The translations under genes and the position numbers were made by a program. DNA of 12,077 nt, taken from positions 1-12,077 of the forward strand of contig PUOG01000061.1 in assembly GCA_003552745.1 (NCBI GenBank). The letters run 5' to 3'. Source of the stretch: Spirochaetaceae bacterium (lineage in GTDB: Bacteria > Spirochaetota > Spirochaetia > DSM-27196 > SKKC01). The notes under the pieces were generated by a model. It was not told the origin of the DNA. It saw only the letters and a program-made list of their open reading frames with translations, and searched no databases. The first letter of the stretch is position 1, and every line of letters begins with the position of its first letter. Below are positions 1-5,397 of the stretch, piece by piece.

Positions 1-113
1 ACGTCGCGTCCGGCGGGACGATCGTCCTGGTGGCGTTCGCGCTCTTCGTGCCTGCGATGGTGTTCGGCCCGAATGGGCTCCTGTTTCGCCGGCGACGTAG
101 CGTGCGCTTGTGA
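1..113 (+). CDS. C-terminal end of a membrane transporter subunit, probably metal-type ABC permease (partial)
   Basis: The frame starting at base 3 is open to the TGA at 111-113 and gives 36 residues; the start lies outside the window. The peptide begins with a hydrophobic stretch (GGTIVLVAFALFVPAMVFGP) followed by NGLLFRRRRSVRL. A last transmembrane helix that begins Gly-Gly-Thr-Ile-Val-Leu-Val and ends in a short basic cytoplasmic tail is typical of the C-terminus of ABC-3 family permeases (zinc/manganese importers such as ZnuB or MntB). That assignment comes from family knowledge applied to a very short fragment. Another polytopic permease, for example of the branched-chain amino-acid type, cannot be excluded. 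The gene ends 77 bp before the next start on the same strand. Confidence 0.5.
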   Translation, partial: VASGGTIVLVAFALFVPAMVFGPNGLLFRRRRSVRL

Positions 114-137
114 ATCCGTTTACGCTCGGGTTAGTAT
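108..137 (+). promoter_or_regulatory. possible sigma70-type promoter for pcnB
   Basis: TTGTGA (108-113) and TAGTAT (132-137) are separated by 18 bp and each matches the consensus at four of six positions. The start point would fall near 144, about 47 bp before the TTG start of pcnB. The -35 box overlaps the stop codon of the preceding gene. A 9-bp direct repeat, TACGCTCGG, lies at 121-129 and 139-147, one copy in the spacer and one at the presumed start point. The call is weak because the boxes are only partial matches. Confidence 0.3.
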
Positions 138-173
138 ATACGCTCGGAATGCTTCATCATTTCTCAATCTCTT

Positions 174-179
174 AAGGTG
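174..179 (+). promoter_or_regulatory. Shine-Dalgarno site that favours a TTG start for pcnB
   Basis: AAGGTG at 174-179 lies 11 nt before a TTG at 191. The in-frame GTG at 179 overlaps this site and would have no usable ribosome binding site of its own. This is why 191 was chosen as the start. Confidence 0.5.
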
Positions 180-190
180 TGGCCTATACA

Positions 191-1249
191 TTGCTGGTTC
201 GGTACAAGACGCTGGAGTCCGGTTCCGTCGTCAAGCAGGCGGAAATTTACACACAGGATGAACACGGAATTGAAGGCGAGTCGATCGACATCGAGGCTCG
301 CAAGATTGTGCGTCGGCTGACGTCGAAGGGACATAAGGCGTATGTGGTCGGCGGTGCGGTGCGTGATCTCCTGATCGGGAAGCAGCCGAAGGATTTCGAT
401 ATCGCCACCGATGCTGCACCCGGCCGGATTCGCAAACTGTTTCGCAATTCCCGGATCATCGGCAAGCGATTCCGGCTCGTCCATATCCTCCTCAAGGACC
501 GTCAGGTTATCGAGGTCTCGACCTTCCGTTCGCGTGACAGCGAGGGATTCCAGAACATCTACGGCGATATCGAGGATGATGCCCGCCGCCGCGATTTCAC
601 CCTCAACGCGCTGTACTACTCACCGGAGGATGAGACGATCCTCGACTATACCGGTGGGATCCGTGATATCCGCGCACGGAAAGTGCGACCGGTGATACCG
701 CTCGAAAGCATCTTCGTCGAAGACCCGGTTCGGATGGTCAGGGCGGTGAAGTATGCGGCCTCGACCGGCTTCAACCTGACCTTCGGTTTGCGGCGAAGGC
801 TCAAGAAGTCGGTCGACCTGCTTGACGACGTATCGCCGTCGCGTCTTACCGAAGAGCTCTTCAAGATCCTCGAGTCGGGATATGCCAAACCGATGTTCGA
901 GCAGTTTCTTCGTTACAGAATGGCCGGTTATGTGGCGCCCGGACTGACAGGCTTGCTCGCCGATAGCGCATATACTCGGAGGTTCCTGATCTCGCTCGGT
1001 GCGCTCGATTCGTTGATTACCGAGCGTCCGGTCGGCCGCGACGTCTGCCTGGCGTACTTCTGCGGCGATTATCTGTTCGCGCACTCGCCGCTGAATCCCG
1101 ACTCCAGAATCCCGTATCCGGAAGCGTTCGCTACGATGAAGCAGTTCCTTCGCCCGCTGGCGCCACCCAATCGCGATGTCGAGGACGCTCTTACCTATCT
1201 TCTGAAGCGCAAGAGAAAGTACCTAAAGACCGGCCGTATCGATCACTGA
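191..1249 (+). CDS. pcnB: poly(A) polymerase / CCA-adding family nucleotidyltransferase, PcnB type
   Basis: This enzyme adds nucleotides, usually A residues, to RNA 3' ends; in bacteria such tails mark RNA for exonucleases. With the TTG start at 191 it has 352 residues. The class II nucleotidyltransferase core is clear: VGGAVRDLLIG near residues 53-63, the catalytic KDFDIAT with its two metal-binding Asp residues near 67-73, then RRDFTLNAL near 133-141 and EDPVRMVRAVKYA near 177-189. The motif IIGKRFRLVHI near 89-99 is the form found in PcnB proteins rather than in plain CCA enzymes. It is about 110 residues shorter than E. coli PcnB (about 465) and has only a short basic tail (LKRKRKYLK), so the long basic C-terminal extension is missing. 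Tailing activity rather than CCA repair is inferred from motifs alone. An alternative GTG start at 179 would add four residues. The 3' end faces the convergent gene ending at 1272, with 22 bp between the stops and no clear terminator hairpin. Confidence 0.88.
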   Translation: MLVRYKTLESGSVVKQAEIYTQDEHGIEGESIDIEARKIVRRLTSKGHKAYVVGGAVRDLLIGKQPKDFDIATDAAPGRIRKLFRNSRIIGKRFRLVHILLKDRQVIEVSTFRSRDSEGFQNIYGDIEDDARRRDFTLNALYYSPEDETILDYTGGIRDIRARKVRPVIPLESIFVEDPVRMVRAVKYAASTGFNLTFGLRRRLKKSVDLLDDVSPSRLTEELFKILESGYAKPMFEQFLRYRMAGYVAPGLTGLLADSAYTRRFLISLGALDSLITERPVGRDVCLAYFCGDYLFAHSPLNPDSRIPYPEAFATMKQFLRPLAPPNRDVEDALTYLLKRKRKYLKTGRIDH

Positions 1250-1271
1250 GCAACCGCGCCTCCCGGTCGGG

Positions 1272-2474
1272 CTATCCCTCCAGCTGTTCGATGAGCGATT
1301 CGGCACGCTCCCGGTAACGATCGGGATCGGCTTCGGCTGCGGCCCGAAGATACTCGATCGCGTCGTCCCGTTCATCGGCGCCGAAGGCGTTCAGTCCGAG
1401 GGCGTAGAGTGTCACCGCCTCGTCGGCCCCCCGATCTCGCGCAGCCTCATAATAGGTGCGGGCATCTTCGAACTCTGTGCGAGCGTAGTGTATGAGCCCG
1501 AGATAGTACCACGGAACGTAGCTCTCGCCCTGCGACTCGATGGCATCGCGGAGGTACTCTTCCGCGAGCTCGAAACGCTCCTCGGTATACGCTTCGATCC
1601 CGCGCTCCACGAGCGCACGAAAGGTACGTAATCCCTGCACGTAGTTTACGAACGCAGAGGCAAGTTCCTGCTCGTCGATCCAGCGAAGCGCCTTGCGTTC
1701 GACGAGCTCGGCGTTCCGACGAGCAGATGCATCCGGATCGAGCGCCCCGATCGCGTCCCAGAGGATGCGATTGTACCGCGACTTCTCCGCGTTGCGGAGA
1801 AAGCTCACCGCACCCCACGCTTGTGCGTAGAAAGTCTCCAGACGGGCAGCGGCATCATCCGCCGATATGGTTACGAGCTCGCTCGGTACGAATAGCTGCT
1901 CGATACGATCGTCAACGAGATCTTGCAGCGGTTCGATCCATGCGGTGTTTTTGCGGAACTCCGCCTCGCCTTGCTCCGGATCGTATCGTGACTCCTCGAA
2001 GTATACGGCGAATCCCTCGCGTAACCAGAGCGGGGGGTTGGGGATGAATGCCCGAACGAATTGCACCACGCTCTGGTGGATCATGGATGCGCGGTAGGTT
2101 TCTTCATCATCCATTATATAACCGACAAGCTCGCTCCGGGCGGCGTCGGTAAAATGGAGATACACAAACTCATTGCGTGGTACATCGATCCGGTCGGAGA
2201 GATATTCGTCGAACTCGTCGCGACGTTCGAATATGCGAACCCGCAGCTCCGAAGGCAGCTCGTCGGTTTCGAAGCGGAAGTAATCGTTATACAGCGTCGA
2301 AAGCGCCTCGAGCTTCTCCACGGTAGCTTCCGCATGGTCGCTCGATACCTGCGAGTACACCTCGTAAATATCGCCGGTTGCGACGTTGAACTCCGAGCCG
2401 TAGCCTGCCGCGATGACGACCGAAAACACGATCACTCCGGAAACCCACGCGAATCCTCTGCGTAAAATCGTCAT
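1272..2474 (-). CDS. membrane-anchored protein with degenerate peptidase MA-like domain and TPR repeats
   Basis: The protein has 400 residues. Residues about 8-25 form one hydrophobic segment after MTILRR, which is a signal peptide or N-terminal anchor, so the rest probably lies outside the cytoplasm. Residues 131-160 read like the active-site region of the peptidase MA-like/DUF1570 gluzincins: His133, then WLREGFAVYFEE at 150-161, whose Glu153 corresponds to the third zinc ligand. The HExxH motif itself is broken: it reads HQSVV, with Gln for the catalytic Glu and Val for the second His. It is therefore probably not an active protease. Residues about 285-400 hold at least three TPR-like helical pairs (FELAEEYLRDAI, PWYYLGLIHYARTEFEDA, VTLYALGLNAFG), a protein-binding scaffold. 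The ATG at 2474 was chosen because GGAGG lies 11 nt upstream and the signal segment begins at once. The frame stays open upstream to 2798, but that part overlaps the neighbouring gene. The biological role is unknown. Confidence 0.8.
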   Translation of the reverse strand: MTILRRGFAWVSGVIVFSVVIAAGYGSEFNVATGDIYEVYSQVSSDHAEATVEKLEALSTLYNDYFRFETDELPSELRVRIFERRDEFDEYLSDRIDVPRNEFVYLHFTDAARSELVGYIMDDEETYRASMIHQSVVQFVRAFIPNPPLWLREGFAVYFEESRYDPEQGEAEFRKNTAWIEPLQDLVDDRIEQLFVPSELVTISADDAAARLETFYAQAWGAVSFLRNAEKSRYNRILWDAIGALDPDASARRNAELVERKALRWIDEQELASAFVNYVQGLRTFRALVERGIEAYTEERFELAEEYLRDAIESQGESYVPWYYLGLIHYARTEFEDARTYYEAARDRGADEAVTLYALGLNAFGADERDDAIEYLRAAAEADPDRYRERAESLIEQLEG

Positions 2475-2485
2475 GAGCGCGAAAA

Positions 2486-2490
2486 CCTCC
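2486..2490 (-). promoter_or_regulatory. ribosome binding site fixing the start of the peptidase-like/TPR gene
   Basis: On the minus strand GGAGG (within GGTGGAGG) sits 11 nt before the ATG at 2474. It supports this internal start over the longer open frame that runs back to 2798. Confidence 0.6.
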
Positions 2491-2501
2491 ACCGACTTGA
2501 A

Positions 2502-2530
2502 AGCGTAGTGTGACGACCTGCGGCTGTCAA
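2502..2530 (-). promoter_or_regulatory. sigma70-type promoter of the peptidase-like/TPR gene
   Basis: On the minus strand a perfect TTGACA (+ coordinates 2525-2530) is followed after exactly 17 bp by TACGCT (2502-2507, three of six matches). The start point would be near 2495, just ahead of the GGAGG site. It lies in the 64-bp gap downstream of the P-loop gene, so this gene can probably be transcribed on its own. Confidence 0.5.
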
Positions 2531-2538
2531 ATCGTGCG

Positions 2539-3648
2539 CTATTCCGATACCCGTGCATGGCCGTCCCGTGTACCGCGCCGGTTGCGACTCCGACGTGCAT
2601 CGCTCGCCTTTCTGTCCGGTCTTGTACGTTCGCCTCTATCCTCCCGTTCCTCGACGGAGCGGTCGCTGCTCGTTCGCTCGCGATAGTTACCGTCACCAGA
2701 TTCGGTAGGAGCCCGCCGATCGCTTCGATTCTGTTCCTGGCGCTTCTGTTCGCCGCGGCGGTTTGCCTGCTTCTCGCGGTTTCTGTGCTGGCGTTCACTG
2801 ATACTGTCGATGACGATATTCATCTCTTCGATGATCACACCGGTGTACCGTTCAATGCTGTCGACTATGTAGCTCTGCAGCTCGTGAACCGGACTGACCA
2901 TCTCTTCTCCGAACGGGACATCGAGAACGAGCTTCAAACGGTAGCCGCCCGGCTCGTTCCTGACCTGGACCTTGCGTACCTCCGCCTGAATGCCAAACTC
3001 CTCCACACAGTGCAGGATCATCTGGCCGAGCGCCGCCTCGGATATAGAGACACTTCCCTTCCTGCTGAACTCCGGGCGTACGACCGATTTCTCGTATACC
3101 TTCTGGCGGCGGAGTAGTCCGACGCCGCGCCGCAGAAACACTTTCAGCGATTCGGTCACGAAGCCGGAGTGATTGCGCTTGACTTCGATCGATGGTACCG
3201 GGATGACGTGGCGTCCCTGAGTCTGGCGCATGTGAATCGCGCTCGCGATCTCATCTGCGGTCGCGATCTCTTCGATCGAAACTGTCTTGACCGGCTGAGG
3301 TAGATTCAGTGTCTTGACGATACGGGCAACCATTTTTTCGCTTGTGCCGATGATGAGCAGTCGCTTGAAGTGCTCGCGTTCGAGCGCCGCGAGCACTTCG
3401 CGTCGATGCTCCTTGTCGGAGAACAGTGCGGTCTTCACCGCGGTGAGATAGTTGTTCTCGCGTTTCGCCGACCGCCCGGCGAGAATCCTCTGACCGCGGA
3501 TCAGTAGCCCATCGTCGATCATGAGGTCTATGCCGTGCTTCTCGGCGACAAGTCGGGCCCGGAAACTCTTTCCCGTGCCACTCTTGCCCACGAGCGCGAA
3601 CACCCGTATACCGCGGAATCGAAACTGCAGGTTGCGAAACAATCTCAT
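2539..3648 (-). CDS. P-loop NTPase with C-terminal Asp23/Gls24-like domain and Arg-rich tail
   Basis: The protein has 369 residues. Residues 16-28 (VFALVGKSGTGKS) are a strand and a canonical Walker A loop, with Lys27 and Ser28 as the phosphate and Mg binders. IDDGLLI at 44-50 places two acidic residues after the second strand, as in small-molecule or nucleotide kinases. RLLIIGTSEKM at 96-106 is probably the next core strand, without a typical Walker B Asp. Residues about 197-285 (from GSVSISEAALGQMI to MNIVIDSI) resemble the Asp23/Gls24 (DUF322) fold seen in alkaline-shock and envelope-stress proteins. Residues 286-369 are a charged, probably disordered tail rich in Arg, Glu, Asp and Gln, of the sort that often contacts RNA. 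I remember proteins like this from spirochaetes, always uncharacterised. ATP/GTP binding is well supported; the substrate is not known. A TGA lies in frame just upstream of the ATG, so the start cannot be earlier. No good Shine-Dalgarno is present. Confidence 0.8.
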   Translation of the reverse strand: MRLFRNLQFRFRGIRVFALVGKSGTGKSFRARLVAEKHGIDLMIDDGLLIRGQRILAGRSAKRENNYLTAVKTALFSDKEHRREVLAALEREHFKRLLIIGTSEKMVARIVKTLNLPQPVKTVSIEEIATADEIASAIHMRQTQGRHVIPVPSIEVKRNHSGFVTESLKVFLRRGVGLLRRQKVYEKSVVRPEFSRKGSVSISEAALGQMILHCVEEFGIQAEVRKVQVRNEPGGYRLKLVLDVPFGEEMVSPVHELQSYIVDSIERYTGVIIEEMNIVIDSISERQHRNREKQANRRGEQKRQEQNRSDRRAPTESGDGNYRERTSSDRSVEEREDRGERTRPDRKASDARRSRNRRGTRDGHARVSE

Positions 3649-3659
3649 AGAACACGCTC

Positions 3660-3668
3660 AGTATAGCA
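3660..3668 (-). promoter_or_regulatory. possible extended -10 promoter of the P-loop gene
   Basis: On the minus strand TGCTATACT forms a TGn-extended -10 box with five of six consensus matches. The -35 region (GTGTCC with a 17-bp spacer) is poor, as is common for extended -10 promoters. The start point would be near 3653, only about 5 nt before the ATG at 3648, so the transcript would be almost leaderless. Confidence 0.35.
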
Positions 3669-3709
3669 CTTACGCCGGTGTAGGACACGCCTTCGCGACG
3701 CGTCAGGTG

Positions 3710-3737
3710 GGAATACGTTTTCACCGCGCGTATTTCC
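3710..3737 (-). repeat. inverted repeat in the gap between the pseudouridine synthase and P-loop genes
   Basis: GGAATACG (3710-3717) can pair with CGTATTTCC (3729-3737), giving an 8-bp stem with one bulged base and an 11-nt loop. It lies 30 bp past the stop of the upstream gene. No U-tract follows on the minus strand, so it is not a standard intrinsic terminator. It could be an RNA-processing or attenuating hairpin, or chance. The rest of the 118-bp gap holds only the possible -10 box. Confidence 0.3.
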
Positions 3738-3766
3738 GTCGGACGCAGCACGTGCATCGAGCGTGC

Positions 3767-4801
3767 TCAGACGGTCTCCATTGCGCGGTTCACCGATTCG
3801 AGTATTCGTTCCGGCGTGAGCGGCCCGAAACGCCGATTCAGACCCTCAAGAACCGACGACGGGGGGTCAGCGTACACATATCGGAAACCGAGCGTTTCGT
3901 CTTCCTCCGGCAGAACGAATACCATGGCGTGAAGGACATAACCTCCGCGATCCGCTCTTCCCCCGTATTTGCGATCTCCAAGCAGCGGGAAATCGTGGAT
4001 CGCCGCTTGAGCCCGGATCTGATGGGTTCTGCCGGTCCGTATGGTGCACAGGGCGAGAGTCGCGTCGTTGCTCCAGAGGATCGGGCAGATCCCGGTAATC
4101 GCCGTCTGTCCCGCTTTCTGTGTGCGACCATGCGCGTTTCCACGCGCATGCGCGTTTCCACGCGACCGACCGGAGGCGAGGTGGGTGCGTCGTTTCTGCG
4201 TATCACGGCGAAGCCGGTCCTCCCAAACGACGGGGGTGCGCAACTCTCGGTCGAATACCGCCAGGTAGACCTTGCGCGCCGAACCATTACGCAGGTATTC
4301 GCTGAGTCGGCGTGCCCCCAACGCCGACTTGCCGAAGAACACGATTCCGGTCGTATTTCGATCGATGCGATGAACCGGCCCGGGCCGAAACGAGAGTGAG
4401 TGCGGCAGCGAGTCGCCGAGATAATTGCGGACCTGTTGATCGAGGCCGTCGGGGCCGTGAACTGCTATACCGCGCGGCTTGTTAATCGCGAGCAGGTGTT
4501 CGTTCTCGAGGATCACATAGTGCCGGAGTTCACTACCGCCTCGGGGCGCGGGCGAGTGCTGTCCGTTGGTACCATGGCGATCGCCGGAGTCGAGGAGCGA
4601 CTCATCGATCTGAAGCTCATCTCCGTCGACGATTCGGTATCCACCGGCGACCTTGCGGCCGTTTATGCGCACCCGCCCCTTGCGAATAACCGCGAAGATC
4701 TGTCCGAGGGGAGTCTCCGGAAGCACTCGCCGAAGCACTCGATCAAGACGGCGACCGTGATCGTCCTCGCCGGGCTTGACCGTGCGATATGTCGTTCTCA
4801 C
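3767..4801 (-). CDS. RluA/RluC-family 23S rRNA pseudouridine synthase
   Basis: Enzymes of this family convert chosen uridines of 23S rRNA (or tRNA) to pseudouridine in the cytoplasm. The 344-residue product has an N-terminal S4 RNA-binding domain (about 17-66, with GRRLDRVLRRVLP and RKGRVRINGRK). The catalytic domain runs from about 95 (YVILENEHLLAINKPRGIAVHG) and contains HRIDRNTTG at 144-152, in which Asp147 is the conserved catalytic Asp of the HRLD motif. The conserved TGRTHQIRAQ is at 256-265 and DFPLLGDRKYGG at 270-281. S4 plus this motif set points to the RluC/RluD branch, but the target uridine cannot be told. Two oddities are a long basic linker at about 200-232 that contains a six-residue tandem repeat (214-225), and a GTG start at 4801 with no Shine-Dalgarno sequence upstream. 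The N-terminus matches the family well from this GTG, so an earlier start is unlikely. Confidence 0.9.
   Translation of the reverse strand: MRTTYRTVKPGEDDHGRRLDRVLRRVLPETPLGQIFAVIRKGRVRINGRKVAGGYRIVDGDELQIDESLLDSGDRHGTNGQHSPAPRGGSELRHYVILENEHLLAINKPRGIAVHGPDGLDQQVRNYLGDSLPHSLSFRPGPVHRIDRNTTGIVFFGKSALGARRLSEYLRNGSARKVYLAVFDRELRTPVVWEDRLRRDTQKRRTHLASGRSRGNAHARGNAHGRTQKAGQTAITGICPILWSNDATLALCTIRTGRTHQIRAQAAIHDFPLLGDRKYGGRADRGGYVLHAMVFVLPEEDETLGFRYVYADPPSSVLEGLNRRFGPLTPERILESVNRAMETV
4129..4164. repeat. perfect 18-bp tandem duplication inside the pseudouridine synthase gene
   Basis: CATGCGCGTTTCCACGCG occurs twice head to tail (4129-4146 and 4147-4164) without a mismatch. On the coding strand it gives the repeated peptide RGNAHA-RGNAHG at residues 214-225, in frame, inside a basic linker between catalytic-domain segments. 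The junction CGCGCATGCGCG is a perfect palindrome. The repeat looks like a recent slippage duplication that a surface loop tolerates. Confidence 0.9.
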
Positions 4802-4809
4802 GAGGAGGT

Positions 4810-4839
4810 ACGGTAGAGCGCAGCGTTCACCCGCGTCAA
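4810..4839 (-). promoter_or_regulatory. possible promoter of the pseudouridine synthase gene
   Basis: On the minus strand TTGACG (4834-4839, five of six) and TACCGT (4810-4815, three of six) are 18 bp apart. The start point would be near 4803, about 2 nt before the GTG at 4801, which has no ribosome binding site. If real, translation would be leaderless. The -10 box is poor, so the call is tentative. Confidence 0.3.
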
Positions 4840-4860
4840 TAGCCGGCAGAAGCCTCCGCC

Positions 4861-4889
4861 TTGACAGCGATTCGAAGCGTGGACAAACT
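4861..4889 (+). promoter_or_regulatory. possible promoter of the DUF212 operon
   Basis: A perfect TTGACA at 4861-4866 is followed after 17 bp by CAAACT (4884-4889, three of six). The start point would be near 4896, leaving a leader of about 27 nt that contains the AAGGGAG ribosome binding site. It sits in the 121-bp divergent gap, beside the leftward promoter of the pseudouridine synthase gene. Confidence 0.4.
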
Positions 4890-4910
4890 TGCGGGTCTGC
4901 AACTATCCAG

Positions 4911-4917
4911 AAGGGAG
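4911..4917 (+). promoter_or_regulatory. ribosome binding site setting the GTG start of the DUF212 gene
   Basis: AAGGGAG at 4911-4917 lies 5 nt before the GTG at 4923, a good Shine-Dalgarno distance. The frame is open further upstream to 4776, but the family's usual N-terminus and this site both favour 4923. Confidence 0.6.
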
Positions 4918-4922
4918 TGCGT

Positions 4923-5387
4923 GTGCGATCGCTGTATCAGCTTCTTTCACATCCGGTTTTTCTGAGCGCTGCGATCAGCTGGCTGATCGCGCAGCTGATC
5001 AAGACGACGATTGCCGCCATTCGCCAGCAAACGCGTGATTCGAGCGACCTTGTCGGCACCCTGTTCTGGAAAACCGGAGGCATGCCGTCCAGCCACTGTT
5101 CGATGATGACCGGAATTGCGACCTCGATCGGGTTCACCGAAGGGGTGACAACGCCGGTGTTCATGCTTTCGTTCTTCTTTGCATTGGTGGTGGTGCGTGA
5201 TGCGCTCGGTGTCCGACGTTCCGCCGGTGAGCTCGCGCAGAGGTTGAACCGGCTCGGCGCCGAGCTCGCACGCCGCGACGCCGTACCGTTTCAGCCGGTA
5301 AAAGAAGTGTACGGACACACCGCAGCCGAAGTATCGGTCGGCGTCCTGCTCGGGTTCTTTCTCGGCGTCGCGTTCAGTATTCTCTGA
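4923..5387 (+). CDS. divergent PAP2 family (DUF212) integral membrane protein
   Basis: The 154 residues match the usual length of this small membrane family, which is distantly related to PAP2 phosphatases. It keeps the three diagnostic blocks: TGGMPSSHCSMMTG at 51-64 (the P-S-S-H core), RDALGVRRSAG at 92-102 and KEVYGHTAAEVSVG at 127-140. His58 and His132 are the residues that would correspond to the PAP2 catalytic histidines. Hydrophobic segments lie at about 12-31, 60-90 and 138-153. PAP2 relatives remove phosphate from lipid or isoprenoid phosphates, but the substrate of this family is not established to my knowledge. The GTG start at 4923 has AAGGGAG 5 nt upstream. The stop codon overlaps the Shine-Dalgarno of the next gene, so the two are likely co-translated. 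Confidence 0.9.
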   Translation: MRSLYQLLSHPVFLSAAISWLIAQLIKTTIAAIRQQTRDSSDLVGTLFWKTGGMPSSHCSMMTGIATSIGFTEGVTTPVFMLSFFFALVVVRDALGVRRSAGELAQRLNRLGAELARRDAVPFQPVKEVYGHTAAEVSVGVLLGFFLGVAFSIL

Positions 5388-5397
5388 GGGGATCGTC

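Noticed and set aside
1228..1270. GACCGG and CCGGTC as a terminator between pcnB and the convergent gene
   Set aside because: The loop would be about 30 nt, the stem only 6 bp, and no U-tract follows.
2475..2798. 324-bp upstream extension of the peptidase-like gene (508-residue version)
   Set aside because: It overlaps the conserved P-loop gene in another frame, has low-complexity sequence, and is followed by a clear ribosome binding site, an ATG and a signal segment at 2474.
4147..4164. CRISPR-like repeat
   Set aside because: There are only two directly adjoining 18-bp copies with no spacers, inside a coding region; it is a tandem duplication.
3521..4399. 292-residue open frame on the + strand across the P-loop and pseudouridine synthase genes
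   Set aside because: It spans two real genes and their gap in antisense, and the residue pattern is not protein-like.
4776..4922. N-terminal extension of the DUF212 protein
   Set aside because: The added residues overlap the divergent gene's start and promoter, are not hydrophobic, and the family starts near the GTG at 4923, which has a good ribosome binding site.
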